Assembly: GCA_029948255.1 (NCBI GenBank)
Contig: JALIZF010001871.1
Location: 372,001-436,000 of the forward strand
DNA length: 64,000 nt
DNA from: Telmatactis stephensoni
Lineage: Eukaryota > Cnidaria > Anthozoa > Actiniaria > Isophelliidae
Direction: 5' to 3'
The notes under the pieces: generated by a model
The model's input: only the letters and a program-made list of their open reading frames with translations
Databases searched by the model: none
What the model was told of the DNA's origin: nothing
Program-made: the position numbers and the translations under genes
Shown: positions 1 through 11,885 of the stretch, in pieces
Layout of the letters: each line of letters begins with the position of its first letter
Numbering within the stretch: the first letter of the stretch is position 1

Positions 1-1
1 G

Positions 2-1453
2 GCAGAGCAACAGAAAAATTGGAGGGATTTGCAGAAACAGCTTGGATTGTACAAGGATGAAGAAGGAATCATCAGAAGTAGAGGGAGATTGGCAAATGCG
101 TCACTACCTGTTGAAACTAAGTTTCCTATATTTTTACCACGAGAACATTATCTAACTAGATTGATCGTAGAACATTGTCATAGAGAAGTTCAGCATGGAG
201 GAGTCAATGAAACCTTAACTCAAATTAGAAGTCAGTTCTGGATCCCTAGGGGACGTCAATTAGTGAGAAAGATTTTGTTTCAGTGTGTTTTATGCAGACG
301 ATTACGAGGAACAGCCTATGCTTCACCAGAACACTCAGATTTACCACCATACAGGGTTGTAGAGACACTTGCATTTACACATGTTGGGGTGGACTATGCA
401 GGTCCATTGTACATAAAGCCCTCAGAGTTGATGCCCGGACACGGACCAAAGACTTATATATGTTTGTTTACATGTTCATCGTCAAGAGCCATACATTTGG
501 AACTTGCTCCAAACTTGTCAACAGAGGCATTCATCAGATGTTTGAGAAGATTTGTTGCTAGGAGAGGAATTCCATGTTCTATTACTTCTGACAATGCCAA
601 AACTTTTAAACTTGCAGATAAGAAACTTCAGAAGTTGTTTGCTGATGAAGATGTTCAACGTTATGTGTTACAGAAAGGGATCAAATGGAACTTTATTCTG
701 GAGAAAGCCCCATGGTGGGGTGGGTTTTATGAGCGAATGGTTCAGTTGGTGAAGAGATCCCTTAGGAAGGTGCTTGGTAATGCAAGACTTAATTATGAAG
801 AGCTTACAACAGTGCTAATAGAGGTTGAAGGCACTTTGAACTCTAGACCATTGACATATATTGAGCCTGAGGTCAGTGAGCAGCCACTGACACCCTCACA
901 CCTTATTACTGGAAGGCGCTTAGCAACCTTACCGCACCCATCACAAGTTACAGAAGATTGTGATTTGACATCCATAACTAGAAGACAGATGTATCTCAAC
1001 TTGCTACTGAAACATTTCTGGAAAAGATGGAGTGCAGAGTACTTGATGAACATCAGAGAGTTTCAAAGAAAGAAGTCTTCAAGAAATAAAGTTGCCGAGG
1101 TTGGAGATGTTGTAATTATTCAAGATGATGACCTAAGTCGCATCAACTGGAGGACAGGAATTGTAGAAGAGTTGATTGTTGGAGAAGATCAAGAGATAAG
1201 AGGAGTAAAGGTCAGAACTCTAACGAAAAAAGGTAAAGCTACCAAGCTGAGAAGACCAGTCCAGAAGATTTACCCATTGGAAGTTACATGCACTCAAGAG
1301 AAACCGACGCAGTCACAAGGAACCAGAGGTGATCAGACAAGGGAAGCAGATGAAACTGATGATGATGTTAAGGACAATGGAAGACCCCAAAGGAGGGCGA
1401 AGGATCAAGCAAGAGCACGAATAAAGGAACTTGTTAGTGACCAAGCAGTTTAG
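2..1453 (+). CDS. BEL/Pao retrotransposon polyprotein, integrase part (5' truncated by window)
   Basis: The frame is open from the window edge, so the first in-frame methionine is not the true start. This is the C-terminal part of a BEL/Pao-type Pol. Counting from the codon at position 29, an H2C2 zinc finger comes first (His around 49-56, CVLC at 86-89). A DDE integrase core follows with D122 (GVDYAGP), D188 (TSDNA) and E235 (GGFYERM). A DUF5641-like module around 335-420 (FWKRWSAEYL) ends in a charged tail. That order and the DUF5641 module are typical of BEL/Pao. No stop or frameshift interrupts the visible part, so the copy looks young. Reverse transcriptase, RNase H, protease and gag would lie to the left, outside the window. 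Confidence 0.93.
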   Translation, partial: AEQQKNWRDLQKQLGLYKDEEGIIRSRGRLANASLPVETKFPIFLPREHYLTRLIVEHCHREVQHGGVNETLTQIRSQFWIPRGRQLVRKILFQCVLCRRLRGTAYASPEHSDLPPYRVVETLAFTHVGVDYAGPLYIKPSELMPGHGPKTYICLFTCSSSRAIHLELAPNLSTEAFIRCLRRFVARRGIPCSITSDNAKTFKLADKKLQKLFADEDVQRYVLQKGIKWNFILEKAPWWGGFYERMVQLVKRSLRKVLGNARLNYEELTTVLIEVEGTLNSRPLTYIEPEVSEQPLTPSHLITGRRLATLPHPSQVTEDCDLTSITRRQMYLNLLLKHFWKRWSAEYLMNIREFQRKKSSRNKVAEVGDVVIIQDDDLSRINWRTGIVEELIVGEDQEIRGVKVRTLTKKGKATKLRRPVQKIYPLEVTCTQEKPTQSQGTRGDQTREADETDDDVKDNGRPQRRAKDQARARIKELVSDQAV

Positions 1454-1468
1454 TCTACTGCGTTGGTC

Positions 1469-1676
1469 AAGGGGGAGTGTGAGAGAATTATAGAACGGAC
1501 TCCCTGTGGAGAGAGGGAGTGGGGGAGAGAGTGATAAAAAAAAGGGACAATCGAGCGGGAAAGAGAGAGAGAGTTTGTAAAGGATGTGAAATTGTAAAGA
1601 TAACCAGATATTAAGATTAAAAAACCATAAACCAGGAGTTGGAGACTATAACCGAAGATTTAGTACCATTACTGCA
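1469..1676 (+). repeat. Polypurine tract and probable 3' LTR of the BEL/Pao element
   Basis: Sixteen bases after the integrase stop there is a purine run (AAGGGGGAG), the usual plus-strand primer. It is followed directly by TGTGAGAG at 1478, a typical LTR start. A TG...CA block ending near ACTGCA at 1671-1676 would make an LTR of about 200 bp. The right boundary is uncertain because the 5' LTR is outside the window and no target duplication can be compared. Confidence 0.6.
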
Positions 1677-1839
1677 TACCCCGTACTGTTGTACATGCTG
1701 TTCGAAAAGTTTGAGGTCACATACTCATGAATAACATTATCGAAAACAATTGTTTAGTTTTTACAGATATCAAATTAAATAAAGTACCGTGCATGAATAG
1801 AAATACGTACTCGATCGATCATCCAAGAAAGTTCGATTT

Positions 1840-2065
1840 CGCATCCCACTGACCAACAAGTTCACTGACTACGATAAGAACAGCGACGGCGTCATCAGCT
1901 ATGATGAGTTCAAGAGTACTTTACCTAAAGTAGCTGACAAAGAGGCTCAAGTCTGTTAATTAACAAAATTAGTCTTGTATTGTTGTAGGTGATGGTTCTA
2001 TAGACTGCAAAGAGTTCCTCAAGGCCAATATGTACTTCGGTGGTGAAGATCCCACTTGCAAGTAA
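1840..2065 (+). pseudogene. EF-hand calcium-binding protein gene fragment (two exon pieces)
   Basis: A reading frame at about 1840-1950 holds a canonical EF loop (DKNSDGVISYDE). After a short gap and an AG acceptor, 1989-2065 encodes the second half of another loop (DGSIDCKEF) and a tail ending DPTCK-stop. The second piece is phase 1 and 77 nt long, the same as the copy at 5215-5291. No GT donor before the gap joins the two pieces in frame, and the gap is under 40 nt. I read this as a decayed or internally deleted copy of a small secreted or calmodulin-like EF-hand gene. The parent gene is not in the window. Confidence 0.6.
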
Positions 2066-2549
2066 ACCAGACCAAAAGGCCAATTGAAAACCGACAATAA
2101 ATTAATAATGTAAAGAGGTTAAGATTGACTGAATAAAAGGTGATGGTATTTAATGAGTTATGTTTTACCATAGATAGTGAAAAAAGATTCAGCTTGCGCA
2201 GTAAAGTTGAAGTTGAAGTTGAAGTTTACAAATCATATAGAAAGCTCAATTCTCTGGAAATGCGACTAAATATAAAACACAACACGGGAGAATTTTTGAA
2301 AGAAACAAGTCCAACACAATCTTTTAACAGAAATACATCTGGTTTCAGGGAGTATAAAGCGGTATGGAAACCTGGAAGGAACGGGTCACGAATTTAAAGA
2401 AACGGATTACTTTGCCCCTGTTATCAAAAATACCATTCTTTCCCCTAAACTTTAGGTATAATAGCAAAAAAGAGGTTGCAGAATACCGTACCGAAGCGAA
2501 TATGTAGTTTAAACTACAAAACCTTGACACCAAGGTATTATTGAGTTGG

Positions 2550-2990
2550 TGTATAACCGACGACAAAATCTCCTGAGATGAAGAATAACTATTGTACAAA
2601 ACTAAAATCATTTGTCAGAAAGTTGAAGTTGTTTGTAAGTAGTTTTGGCCGATGTTGAATCAAAGTGTTAATCCAAAGCGAAAATTTGGATTCAAAATGA
2701 GGTCTAGGCCTTCATTTGCTCATTTGCTGTATGTTTTCTTTATATGCAGTTAAGAGCTTAATCCCAACACAACTTCAAGAAAAAATCTTTGTACAATTCA
2801 AAAATCCATTTTAAACAGGTATTTTATTTTGGTACATCAGTTTTTAATCGGTAGAATTAGAAAAAGGATTTGAGTGTTAATTCAGAACGAAAATTTGGAT
2901 TAAAACTCGCACGGCGGTCTAGTTTTTGGCGCTTTTCGCCATTGCTCGTCATTGAAAAAAATCTCATAAACAAACAAACTTTATATTTAG
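2550..2990 (-). repeat. Degenerate pieces of a small TTAA-flanked repeat
   Basis: Two stretches (about 2550-2712 and 2863-2975) match, in reverse orientation, parts of the 240 bp element at 17212-17451. Shared text includes TTTTGGCGCTTTTCGCCATT and AATCCAAAGCGAAAATTTGG. They are diverged, and the second lacks clear ends. No coding function is seen. Confidence 0.6.
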
Positions 2991-3299
2991 ATCTGAACGT
3001 ACATAAGGTTAACCTTTTTTCAGCATTGCGCGCAACGCAGAGTTCACGGTACCCATTCCAAGAACAGTTACGCGCAACAGGTGCAGGTTTGCAGGCAGGC
3101 AATAAAATGTTGTATCGTGTACTTATCGTGTGTTTAATTGGGCCTTTGACCTTCTTAAATAGATAAGATTTAAGATGTTTATTAGTACCTCTCACAATAT
3201 CATAAGCATATAAACACAATAATATGTAAAGAAAACAATATTTTTAAAACAAACGGACTGATAAGAATAAACAATTTCAAAGTATAGCTAAAATAGGGA

Positions 3300-3750
3300 A
3301 TACAACCAATTGTCTTTACATTTATAGCTTGGTTGAATTTGTTACTTGAACGACACAATTGATTATAATATTTAAAGGACACAAATAGTGGTTGTGAATA
3401 ATTTAATAGACGCAGGTGTAATTTGTTTCTATCATTTTATGCCTGTTGCAGTTAATTTTTCATTCTTCAATCCAAGGTCTTTTCTTGACCTGTTTCGAGG
3501 ATAAAACTACTCGGTTCCAAAACAAAATGTTCGTTGTATCTTGTGTCTGTGCCTTTGACCTTCTTGAATTAACAACAAATTGTCTATTTCTGTCCCAAAT
3601 TATATTCATAATAACCTGTTTATTAAATTCAGAGTTACTCGGCTTGAACGACACAATTGATTATAATACTAATATGAAAGGACAAGAATAGTGGTTGTGA
3701 ATAATTAGACACGGATGTCATTTGTTTTCATCATGTCTAATTTTATGCCT
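3300..3750 (+). repeat. Local direct duplication
   Basis: Sequence at about 3305-3450 recurs at about 3590-3750. Both contain CTTGAACGACACAATTGATT, then TAGTGGTTGTGAATAAT, then TTTTATGCCTGTTGC. The copies differ by small indels. Together with 2066-2550 and 2990-3300 this is non-coding, AT-rich DNA. Confidence 0.6.
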
Positions 3751-4640
3751 GTTGCTTTTTTTGTTGTTTTTGTTGTTTTTGTTTTTAAATTGAACTGGAG
3801 CTGAAGAGAAAAGCTCAAAAAACAAAGCGCTAATGCTAAAAAGAAGTTAAAAGCAGAGTAAACAAGTTATATTTGCAGCAATTTCAGTAACAACGAAAAA
3901 TGTTGTTTTGACTTTCTTTTCACACTTGTTTTCGTACAACTTTGTGAGTGGAAGTTTCCGTAAGATTTATTTCGTAATAATCCTTTCTTGTTTTCCCCAA
4001 ATGTCTTTTTGGTTTTTAGTCTTGGGTGCCGTCCGTGAAACCCCATTTGAAGGTTATGATCACTTTCCCTCAATTCCACGTTACACTTTAAAACCTAAAA
4101 CAACAATGTAACATACAAATTTTATTTTTAGTGCCTTTTTGTCTCACTGCATATGTGTTGTCATTGACGACATTATCGATCTGTTTTCCTTGTTCTCTTG
4201 TCACACAAAACTGTCAATATCTTCAAAATGCTTGGATGTGGGGTTATGTGGGGTTCACTTTTTAAATAGAACAGACATTTTTCTAATGATTTCAGATGTT
4301 ACAGTGAATCCACACACAATAATAATTGAGAAAAATACATTATTTCGGGTCTCCCTTTTTGGCTTGACAATAATTTACGTCATTGGAAAAGAGTGCGAAT
4401 CTCCTTTAATTTTTCGCGGCTAACGTTTATCATATGCTTTAAGATTTTTACACCCGTACCATGTATGCATATTGAGATGATTTCCCGGCAGAAACAGTAT
4501 TTGTATAAGAAGAAATGGAAATAAACATGCATTTTCCGGAAGCTTACCCGTCGATTTTGTTGACTTCCGGCTGATCATGTTTACAGAATTTTACGCGCTA
4601 TGATTGGCTTATTTTTCTTTCGTGTCAGTTGACCACCCTC
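3751..4640. other. No gene recognised
   Basis: AT-rich sequence with short open frames only. I found no splice-supported exon and no repeat ends. A T-rich tract with GTTTTTGTTGTTTTTG lies near 3760-3785. Confidence 0.5.
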
Positions 4641-4945
4641 CTCTGGTGGCAAGGGTGGTGTAGTGGTTCACCACTCACCTCTCACTACAGTGTTCAAGTC
4701 CCCGCAGCTCGGCCGGTGGATTATATATGAGTTGAGTTTGTTTGATGTGTTGTTCTCGGCCCGTGCCACGAGGAGTTTTTCTCCGGGTCTCCGGTTTTTC
4801 CTCTCAAATAAAAATCAATATGTAAGTTGAGTCGTGTGGTAGAATGATTGACTGTAGTGATAGTGTGTGTGCGTGTGAGTGAGAGCAGGCCCACAGCCGA
4901 ACTCATGGCTGCCATGCAATTAGCCAAGCCTGCTTTAACAAATGA
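4641..4945 (+). repeat. tRNA-derived SINE
   Basis: The head carries an RNA polymerase III A box (TGGTGTAGTGG, about 4656-4666) and, some 30 nt on, a B box-like stretch (TGTTCAAGTCC, about 4690-4700), as in a tRNA-like promoter. The body includes GTTTGATGTGTTGTTCTCG and CCGGTTTTTCCTC. A second, reverse-oriented copy at 12385-12560 shares the body, which supports a dispersed SINE family. No poly-A tail or target duplication was resolved. Confidence 0.65.
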
Positions 4946-5214
4946 ATTTATTTAAATATTTTACTTTTTACGTATTAATTGGACAGCTATTGTAGCTTTT
5001 ATAGGAGTGGTCCCTGTGCTCTTTTCCCTTCAACACGCGTGTTCGCTCCCCTCTTCTCATACCCAAGTCTTCCCCTTTCATGACCCTAGCCATCATATAA
5101 ATTATATAAAGGAAACAAAACTGTTTAAATGACATTATCAACGTTTATTTATGTCTAGTAAAGTCGTTTACATGCATTATTGTAATTTGTTTTTTATTGG
5201 CCTTTTGGTCTGGT

Positions 5215-5291
5215 TTACTTGCAAGTTGGATCTTCACCACCGAAGTCCATTTTGGCCTTGAGGAACTCTTTGCAGTCTATAAAACCATCAC
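5215..5291 (-). pseudogene. Terminal exon copy of the EF-hand gene
   Basis: On the minus strand, an AG acceptor is followed by a phase-1 exon encoding DGFIDCKEFLKAKMDFGG and ending DPTCK-stop. It is the same length as 1989-2065 and has the same 3' flank (AAACCAGACCAAAAGGCC). The reading frame is intact, but I saw no upstream exon with the first EF loop, so it is either an orphan exon or the end of a gene whose other exons I missed. The intron side begins directly inside an inverted-repeat element. Confidence 0.55.
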
Positions 5292-5558
5292 CTGCATGTG
5301 CACGTGAATAGCATAGAGTGCATCAGGAACCGGAAATAAGATTAAATTCTTTTCTTTTGTTTATTTGGTGATGTTTACTGCTAATTAGTTGATATTATTT
5401 CCCAAATATTATGCTTGCTCTTTTTAAAAAAATATCATGTCTTCCCAACCTAAAAATATACAAATATTAGAAGTGAAAGTTATTCTAAAGCGAATTGTAT
5501 ATTTCCGGTTCCTGATGCATGTAGCGAGGAACTCTATGCTATGCACGTGCACATGCTG
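5292..5558. repeat. Inverted-repeat element next to the EF-hand exon
   Basis: The left arm (about 5292-5336) and right arm (about 5502-5558) are reverse complements, sharing CACGTGNATAGCATAGAGT and TTCCGGTTCCTGATGCA, with a 12 bp insertion in the right arm. The loop is AT-rich. The left end coincides with the splice acceptor of the exon at 5215-5291. Confidence 0.6.
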
Positions 5559-5884
5559 TGAACAATTTGCGAGTGCAATATGCTAATTAGCGAGTCGAAT
5601 GGTTGTCTCAATGCAAGTTTTGAGCTGGCGTTTGGGTCAACATCAGGTTTAAGTTTCGGGTCGTTTTAGTGCTTGTATTTGAATGAGCTGTTGCAATATT
5701 GCTGTGTATAGAACAAGTAATGCCCTACTTAAACGCCAAGCAAAAATAAGCCTGCGTTTTTGAGATTTTCAAAAACAACTTCTGATGTACAAAGTTGCGG
5801 AGAAAATGTCTCACAAGAGACTTGGAAAGAAAAAAAAATATCTTGACATCGATGAAGAGTTCAAAGTCGGCTTTTTCACGTAAG

Positions 5885-6328
5885 GTAAGTGTATATTTTA
5901 GCAATATTCCCAAAGTGTTCTCGTGGTGTTTTGCGTACTTCAAGTATATTTTACGCTGTCGTTATATCCAAGAATAGAAATACAGCATGTGTGGAAACTT
6001 TTGTGATTTAAAGAAAATCAAACAGATTAAATCTCTTAAAATCACTTTGATTGTTGTGCATTTGTCTGAATTTTTCTATGCAGTTTACCGCTTGTCTGAA
6101 GCTCAACAATTTTGCGAGATATTAGAGGAAAACCATTTTTGACGATGTTCGATTTTCGCTATTTTAAAAACGTTGATCGATTTAATTATAACATCATTTT
6201 TAAAAAACTTCAATCTTATGCTCATATTTGGTGTAGAAACCAAGTCCATTGGTGCGCATTAAGTTGTCCATTGCGCCAGATGAAAATGTGCGGTGCGGTC
6301 TGAAAACAACTACTTCGAGTCACCTTAA
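5885..6328 (+). repeat. Dispersed repeat ending in CACCTTAA, copy 1
   Basis: It matches in inverse orientation the repeat at 32474-33779 (shared pieces: AGTCCATTGGTGCGCATTAA, ACGATGTTCGATTTTCGCTA, GTTCTCGTGGTGTTTTGCGT). It ends with CACCTTAA at 6321-6328. It lacks the insertions found in the other copy, so it serves as an empty-site reference. Short open frames inside it are not conserved between copies. Confidence 0.7.
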
Positions 6329-8922
6329 ACTTGCAAATTTTATAAAAGCAATGGTTGTACAGGTATCAAATACTCTGACAAATTCGATAAAAACAACGAT
6401 TTTACTCTTATTATACTCTTTATTAATTGTCTTTTTAATCCAACATACATAATAATACATGTGAGTTTTTCTATAAAATCATTAGCTTACATGAAGGCAG
6501 ACAAACGACTGAAAAGCGCGCTGCCTGACCCATTATTTTTCTTTTGTTTCTTTCTATCAAATGGCTGATCTATCTCATGGCTTCTTGTTCCAGTGATGCT
6601 GAAATTGTTGGAACTTTCTCCTTTCTTTTTCCTCAGTTCTATTTGTAAAAAAAAATTGTGTGTTGCTCAAGCAACTAGTATTAATCGGCGATTTGTATTG
6701 TTACTCCCGTGCTTCACGGAAAGCTGTAATGGCTGCGGCCTCATCAGAACAGTCAACTGTGATAAATGATAAATGCTGTATATATTCTGATGCAAACACA
6801 TTCACTCCACATATGCACCAAGGACGGAAATATGGTCTTTATGCATGCCGATAAAAAGGGAAGATATCCAAGAAAACTTTTGACATCAGTTGTGCCTAAT
6901 TAAAAACCTGGTGTTCTCTATTTTGCGACACCAGCACTAACGCAAGAAAAGGAAAGAAAAGCAAGAAAAAGGAAAATGCCTTATCCTATACATCGCTTGT
7001 GTTTATGCTTGCGTCGTTACAGAAGACCACTGTATAAGAGCCAGCAATCTAGATGTGGATTGTGCTGCTTGCTGATCGATATTCGGATCAGTTAGTTTTT
7101 GTAAATGTAATTTCAAATTTCTACTTATCGCCTCTCGACAAATTTGTCTCACTGAAGCCTCGACCCGCCGGCTATGAGTCATTTCACTGATACACGATGT
7201 TAAATCTCTACTAAGTAATCTCTGAATGAAATATCAAAGGCACTTACACAGCCGTTCAAGTAGGATTGATGCTCTTTGTAAAATTAGGCTAGTTAGAGTA
7301 GCCTCGATATAACAGAGGCGGATGGAATCTCACTACTTCCACGCCCACTCAATGGGAATGTTTCGAAATAACTAAGTAGATTTGTTCGTCATGAGAATTT
7401 TTTTATTAGTTTTTATTCTTGTTACACTGCGCTAATTCATGGCAGTATTACAGCAGGCAAAAAGTCAGGGCAATCGTACGTGATATTCGTGATTCAGTGA
7501 AAACAGGGCAGTTTTCGGGAGTGTGAAACGACTTTCCATCGTGTTACAACCGTGCCGTGCCGTGCCGTGAACGTGCCGTTTTCCACTAGTCAAAGTCAAA
7601 TTGCTCTATGTTCGTAATTTGTGACGAATCCAAAGTTTAGTCGTGACTCCAGTCCAGTTTGCGCGAAGAGCCAAAAATAGTCTAGCTCATGCATTTTCCA
7701 AAAAATCCGTGATCCGCGAATCCGCTGAAGTCCTTTGTTAATGAAGATTTAGCGCGCTAGAATGAGCTTTTATCACGTAATTCCAAAAGTTTTCAAAACT
7801 CACTGGAATTACCAAAGCAGGAAAGGGCACATCAAAATCAGTAAAACTGTGAAGTTTGAATGAAGTAAGTGGTTTAAAACTCACGAAGATATGAATTTTT
7901 TTCCAATTATATATGAAAACCTTCGGCGTTGGTAGGCAAGATACCTACCAGCAAAGGTTTTCTCACAAAATTCACACTTTTCAAAAATCGTATCGTCTTC
8001 GCGAGTTTTGAATTTATTTCATTTTACTGTTTGAAATATTTTTGTATCTATTTTTGCATCTATTTTGGAATACATAGATTTCTCCTTTAATCGATTTTCT
8101 TTTGGCCAACCCTAGCATCAGGACGACTACTCGGAGTTTAGTGATTTAAAAAAAAGATCGAGGTAAACCTGGTGCTAACGTTACCATACCCTCATGTGAA
8201 CTATAAGAACTGACAGCTAGAACCTTCCCTTAGTTTCTCATATAACCTTATTTGTCCACGACCAGGGCCCGAGGACAAATACCTAATTAAACTACGTACT
8301 GAACATATACACGCATGGATGTAAGTTGTCATCCATACCTGGAATAAACTTCTAGGTGTGTTCGCTTCACAATCGGTATAAGAGAATAGCTTCCACGCCC
8401 GAGTGCCAGAACTTCTTCAGTTTTTCTCAGCTTAATGCATATTGGAAAAGAACAATTTAAGAGCATAATTCCTGAAGATATTACAATATAAAATATATTT
8501 ATTGAAATCTCGTGGATTACTTTTTATGACTCACCTAGCTTAGCTGTTTAGAACTATATGGTATCACATCTCAATTTCAGCAACACTGAGGCATTTCAGT
8601 CATAATAAAAACAGTCAAGATCATGCACTGAAAGCGCTATATCGATCATCTGTTCTAGAACAAATCATCAATAAATGTTACCACTTATTGTAACATTTTC
8701 TTTGGTGCAATGAATTGAAGCAGTCTTTGCCTCCACGGAGCAATATTTCATCCCTATTTCGAACCCCAATTGAGGCAGACTATCTGACGACTCTTGACTT
8801 AGATCAGACACTGACCCACAAAAATAACCTTAATCCACTTCTTAGAATTGTCTTGAAATCTCGTTCTCTTCAAACTGTTCCTATCCTGTTGATATCATGG
8901 CTTTATATGCAATGCTGGTTAG
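6329..8922. other. Long stretch without a recognised gene
   Basis: I see no exon with supporting splice sites here. Contents: a short tandem CGTGC repeat at about 7553-7580 (CGTGCCGTGCCGTGCCGTG), and a hairpin-like repeat at about 7740-8045 related to the palindrome at 61923-62636. Confidence 0.5.
7740..8045. repeat. Diverged copy of a hairpin repeat
   Basis: The shared run AAATCAGTAAAACTGTGAAG and the surrounding order of motifs match the left arm of the palindrome at 61923-62636. Here the second arm (about 7970-8040) is only partly complementary to the first. Confidence 0.55.
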
Positions 8923-8930
8923 TATAAATA
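8923..8930 (+). promoter_or_regulatory. TATA box of the cysteine-rich peptide gene
   Basis: TATAAATA lies 48-55 nt upstream of the ATG at 8978. Transcription starting about 30 nt downstream would give a 5' UTR of roughly 25 nt. Confidence 0.6.
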
Positions 8931-8977
8931 CGACGATTTTTACTCGTTTTTTTCACACAAACTGACGAAGCCTTGAC

Positions 8978-9088
8978 ATGAAGGCACAAAGGATTTGTAG
9001 AGTTTTGGTGGCGATGACTTTGTTAGCCTGTGTTTTATCTGATCCTCTTCGTAAACATGGAAACAAAAAGAATATCTTCCACAAATTT
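8978..9088 (+). CDS. Exon 1 of a small secreted cysteine-rich peptide gene (signal peptide)
   Basis: An ATG opens 37 codons ending at a consensus donor (TTT|GTAAGT, phase 0). The first ~21 residues form a secretory signal (basic start, hydrophobic VLVAMTLLACVLS). A short propeptide-like stretch rich in Lys, His and Asn follows. A TATA box sits just upstream. The exon is compatible in phase with both downstream terminal exons (11886-12053 and 13990-14142). This is the layout of secreted precursor peptides such as neuropeptides, antimicrobial peptides or venom-type knottins. The family is not identified. The coding call rests on signal sequence, splice site and downstream exon together. Confidence 0.72.
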
Positions 9089-10167
9089 GTAAGTATATCA
9101 GCTTTTCTCGTTGACTTTACCTAAACTAGATTGTAAGTTTAATTTTCTCAGTCAAACATGCAAGTCTACGTTTATTTTCCTGACTTTCAAGACAATTTCA
9201 ACACGACTTTCATAATGGCCGCTGCTAATTAGCATAAATAGTGAAAAATTACTATTTCTGGAACTGTGTTAATTTAAAATTATTAAGATTGTTGATTTTG
9301 ATAATTTATGCAATTTTCAAAACAAAACATTAAATCCTTGACAAGATATGGGGATTTAAAATTCTGAAAATGCACCAAAACGAGGCTACCAAGGCTTTTG
9401 GTCAAAATTACATACAAAACTCTCTATTTTTGACAGCGCATAACTTTTTTGATATTGAACCAAAAGTGATAAAATTTTCTGAAAATATTTGTCTTGAAGT
9501 AATTTCTCACATAGCATTGATAATTTCTTGCACAAGGCCCTCATTTTCTCTACTGGAAAAAACTGAATTATGAAAGTGGTCTAAAGCTTTCTAATAGCTT
9601 CTGCTATAGTGTAAGTTTCCCAGCCAACAAATTTTCTGGGATATTTCCTTGTTTTCCCCATACTTTAAATGATTCCAATCTATTTTAACTTGGTTAGAAC
9701 TTCAGGTAAATCAAGGATTATACTGGAAACACTTTTATACAGTTTCCTGTCTCGATCCTGTCCCGTTCAATCTTGAAAGACCGCAAATTGAGAAAGAAAA
9801 CATTTTAACACACAGGAAAAGGTTTTCTTATTACTAGGAAACTGCAAGCTAGACTAATAACTATTATTTTGTTTTCCAAACTGAATCGGAAATTAAAGGG
9901 ATAGAGAAAATTATGCCAAGGGTCTACTATTAAGCAATATAAACAAGCGCGCATGTAAATACGATGTAAATACGATGGGAGATGAGCACAAAAAGCACAA
10001 GAAAAGCAAGCCAGCTAATCAGGAACACGAGGTGTAGCCAAGTGTTTCTCTTGCTTTTCGAGTACTCTACATCTTCCATCGTGCTATATGACAGTACAGA
10101 ACAACAAGCGGCCGTTTTATAATGTTTTTTTGAAATGTATTTCCACATTTTTGTACCAACGTGCCTC
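9089..10167 (+). other. Intron of the cysteine-rich peptide gene, proximal part
   Basis: AT-rich intronic sequence following the GTAAGT donor. No additional exon or repeat end was recognised here. Confidence 0.5.
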
Positions 10168-11685
10168 TTAAGGTGGCTCGATCCAATTTTCAAGTAGAGC
10201 TACCAGTCGTCTTTGAGTGAAAACTATTTGTTCATGAGCAGTCTGATAACAAATTTAGTATTGCACCCTTACCAGACAAAGATCAAAGTTTATGATGATG
10301 TATGTTATATGGAGATCGGCGCTATTATGGCGACGCCTTAAAAGAATTCCCCTTTTTACATATTCTCGATTTTAATGAGTTCTAGGCTTATTCTTGAAAA
10401 ATGCTCTTGTGATCTTGTAGTTAACATCATTGCCTTTAGCTCTAGCGAATTAAATCAAATTCTGAGAGAGCGTTTTCGAAATATCATCGATGAGAGATTT
10501 TAACTGCAAAAATCGAGCGTAAACAAAACAACTTTTTAAATCTCCTACAATTAAAAAGAAAGTAGCACATCGAAGTTAATTTTTCATCTCAAATTGTTGT
10601 AAAGATATCAAATTTGGCTACTGAAAGAGACGAGAGAAATCACATTAATTGAGATATGGTAATCGCTAGAAAGAGACTTTTTAACTGTACATTTCTTTGC
10701 AGCATGTCAGCACATCGTTCTATTTTTACTTTGTCTCCCCATGATTCTGCTTTTGACGAGTTTCCATCTGCAGTTGTGTGACAAAAAGTTTCTTTCCTTT
10801 TTGGCATTCTTATGTATATTTAGTTTTAGCAATTACCATATTTCGGAAGAGTGCTCGGAAGGTAATGAAGCGTTCCGTAATATAATTTGCATCAAGTGTT
10901 GGAATGCATGAAAACACGACAAACTAAAACAAAAGAGCTACATCATGCATCAATGATTTGTCGACCACTGTATCCGACTGAAAAATATACTGATTTGAGG
11001 CTAATATTTTACAGCCGTAAAATGATATCAATGAATTTGAAAACGCTATATCATATCAACTATTACCTAAACTAAACCATACTAATTTTTAAACAATATT
11101 TATCGAAGGGATCTTTAAGTATTGCAGTTTATGTAACAACAGAGCGAAATTTGGGCAACAGAAGCAAATTCAGCATGTCCATATACATGAGTTCAGCTCA
11201 CTTTTCTCAATATCAATTAATGTGATTTCTCTCGTCTCTTTCAGTAGCCAAATTTGATATCTTTACAACAATTTGAGATGAAAAATTAACTTCGATGTGC
11301 TACTTTCTTTTTAATTGTAGGAGATTTAAAAAGTTGTTTTGTTCACGCTCGATTTTTGCAGTTAAAATCTTTCATTGATGATATTTCGAAAACGCTCTCT
11401 CAGAATTTGATTTAATTCGCTAGAGCTAAAGGCAATGATGTTAACTACAAGATCACAAGAGCATTTTTCAAGAATAAGCCTAGAACTCATTAAAATCGAG
11501 AATGTGTAAAAAGGGGAATTCTTTTAAGGCGTCGCCATAATAGCGCCGATCTCCATATAACATACGTCATCATAAACTTTGATCTTTGTCTGGTAAGGGT
11601 GCAATACTTAATTTATTATCAGACTGCTCATGAACAAATAGTTTTCACTCAAACTCTACTTGAAAATTGGGTCGAGCCACCTTAA
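10168..11685. mobile_element. Palindromic TTAA-flanked element (TTAAGGTG termini), 1.5 kb
   Basis: TTAA (10168-10171) followed by GGTGGCTCGA starts the left arm. The right arm ends TCGAGCCACC then TTAA (11682-11685). The arms (about 10168-10658 and 11211-11685) are close reverse complements over some 480 bp, around a spacer of about 550 bp. TTAA on both sides is the target signature of piggyBac-type elements. No transposase frame is seen, so it is non-autonomous. It lies in the intron of the cysteine-rich peptide gene. Confidence 0.8.
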
Positions 11686-11885
11686 ATAAACACGGTAGCC
11701 AGACAATCAGCGCGCGCGTTACATTTTAAGTTTCACATGCATGTGTTGTTTTAGTGTTTTATTTTGATGTTGTAGTTGTAGTTGTTGTTGTTAACTGCTG
11801 CATGTTGTACGTTGTTGCTGTTGTTGTAGTTTCACGACCAACTAGCAAATTTAGATAATATTTCTTCTATTGTCTGTCAATCCAG

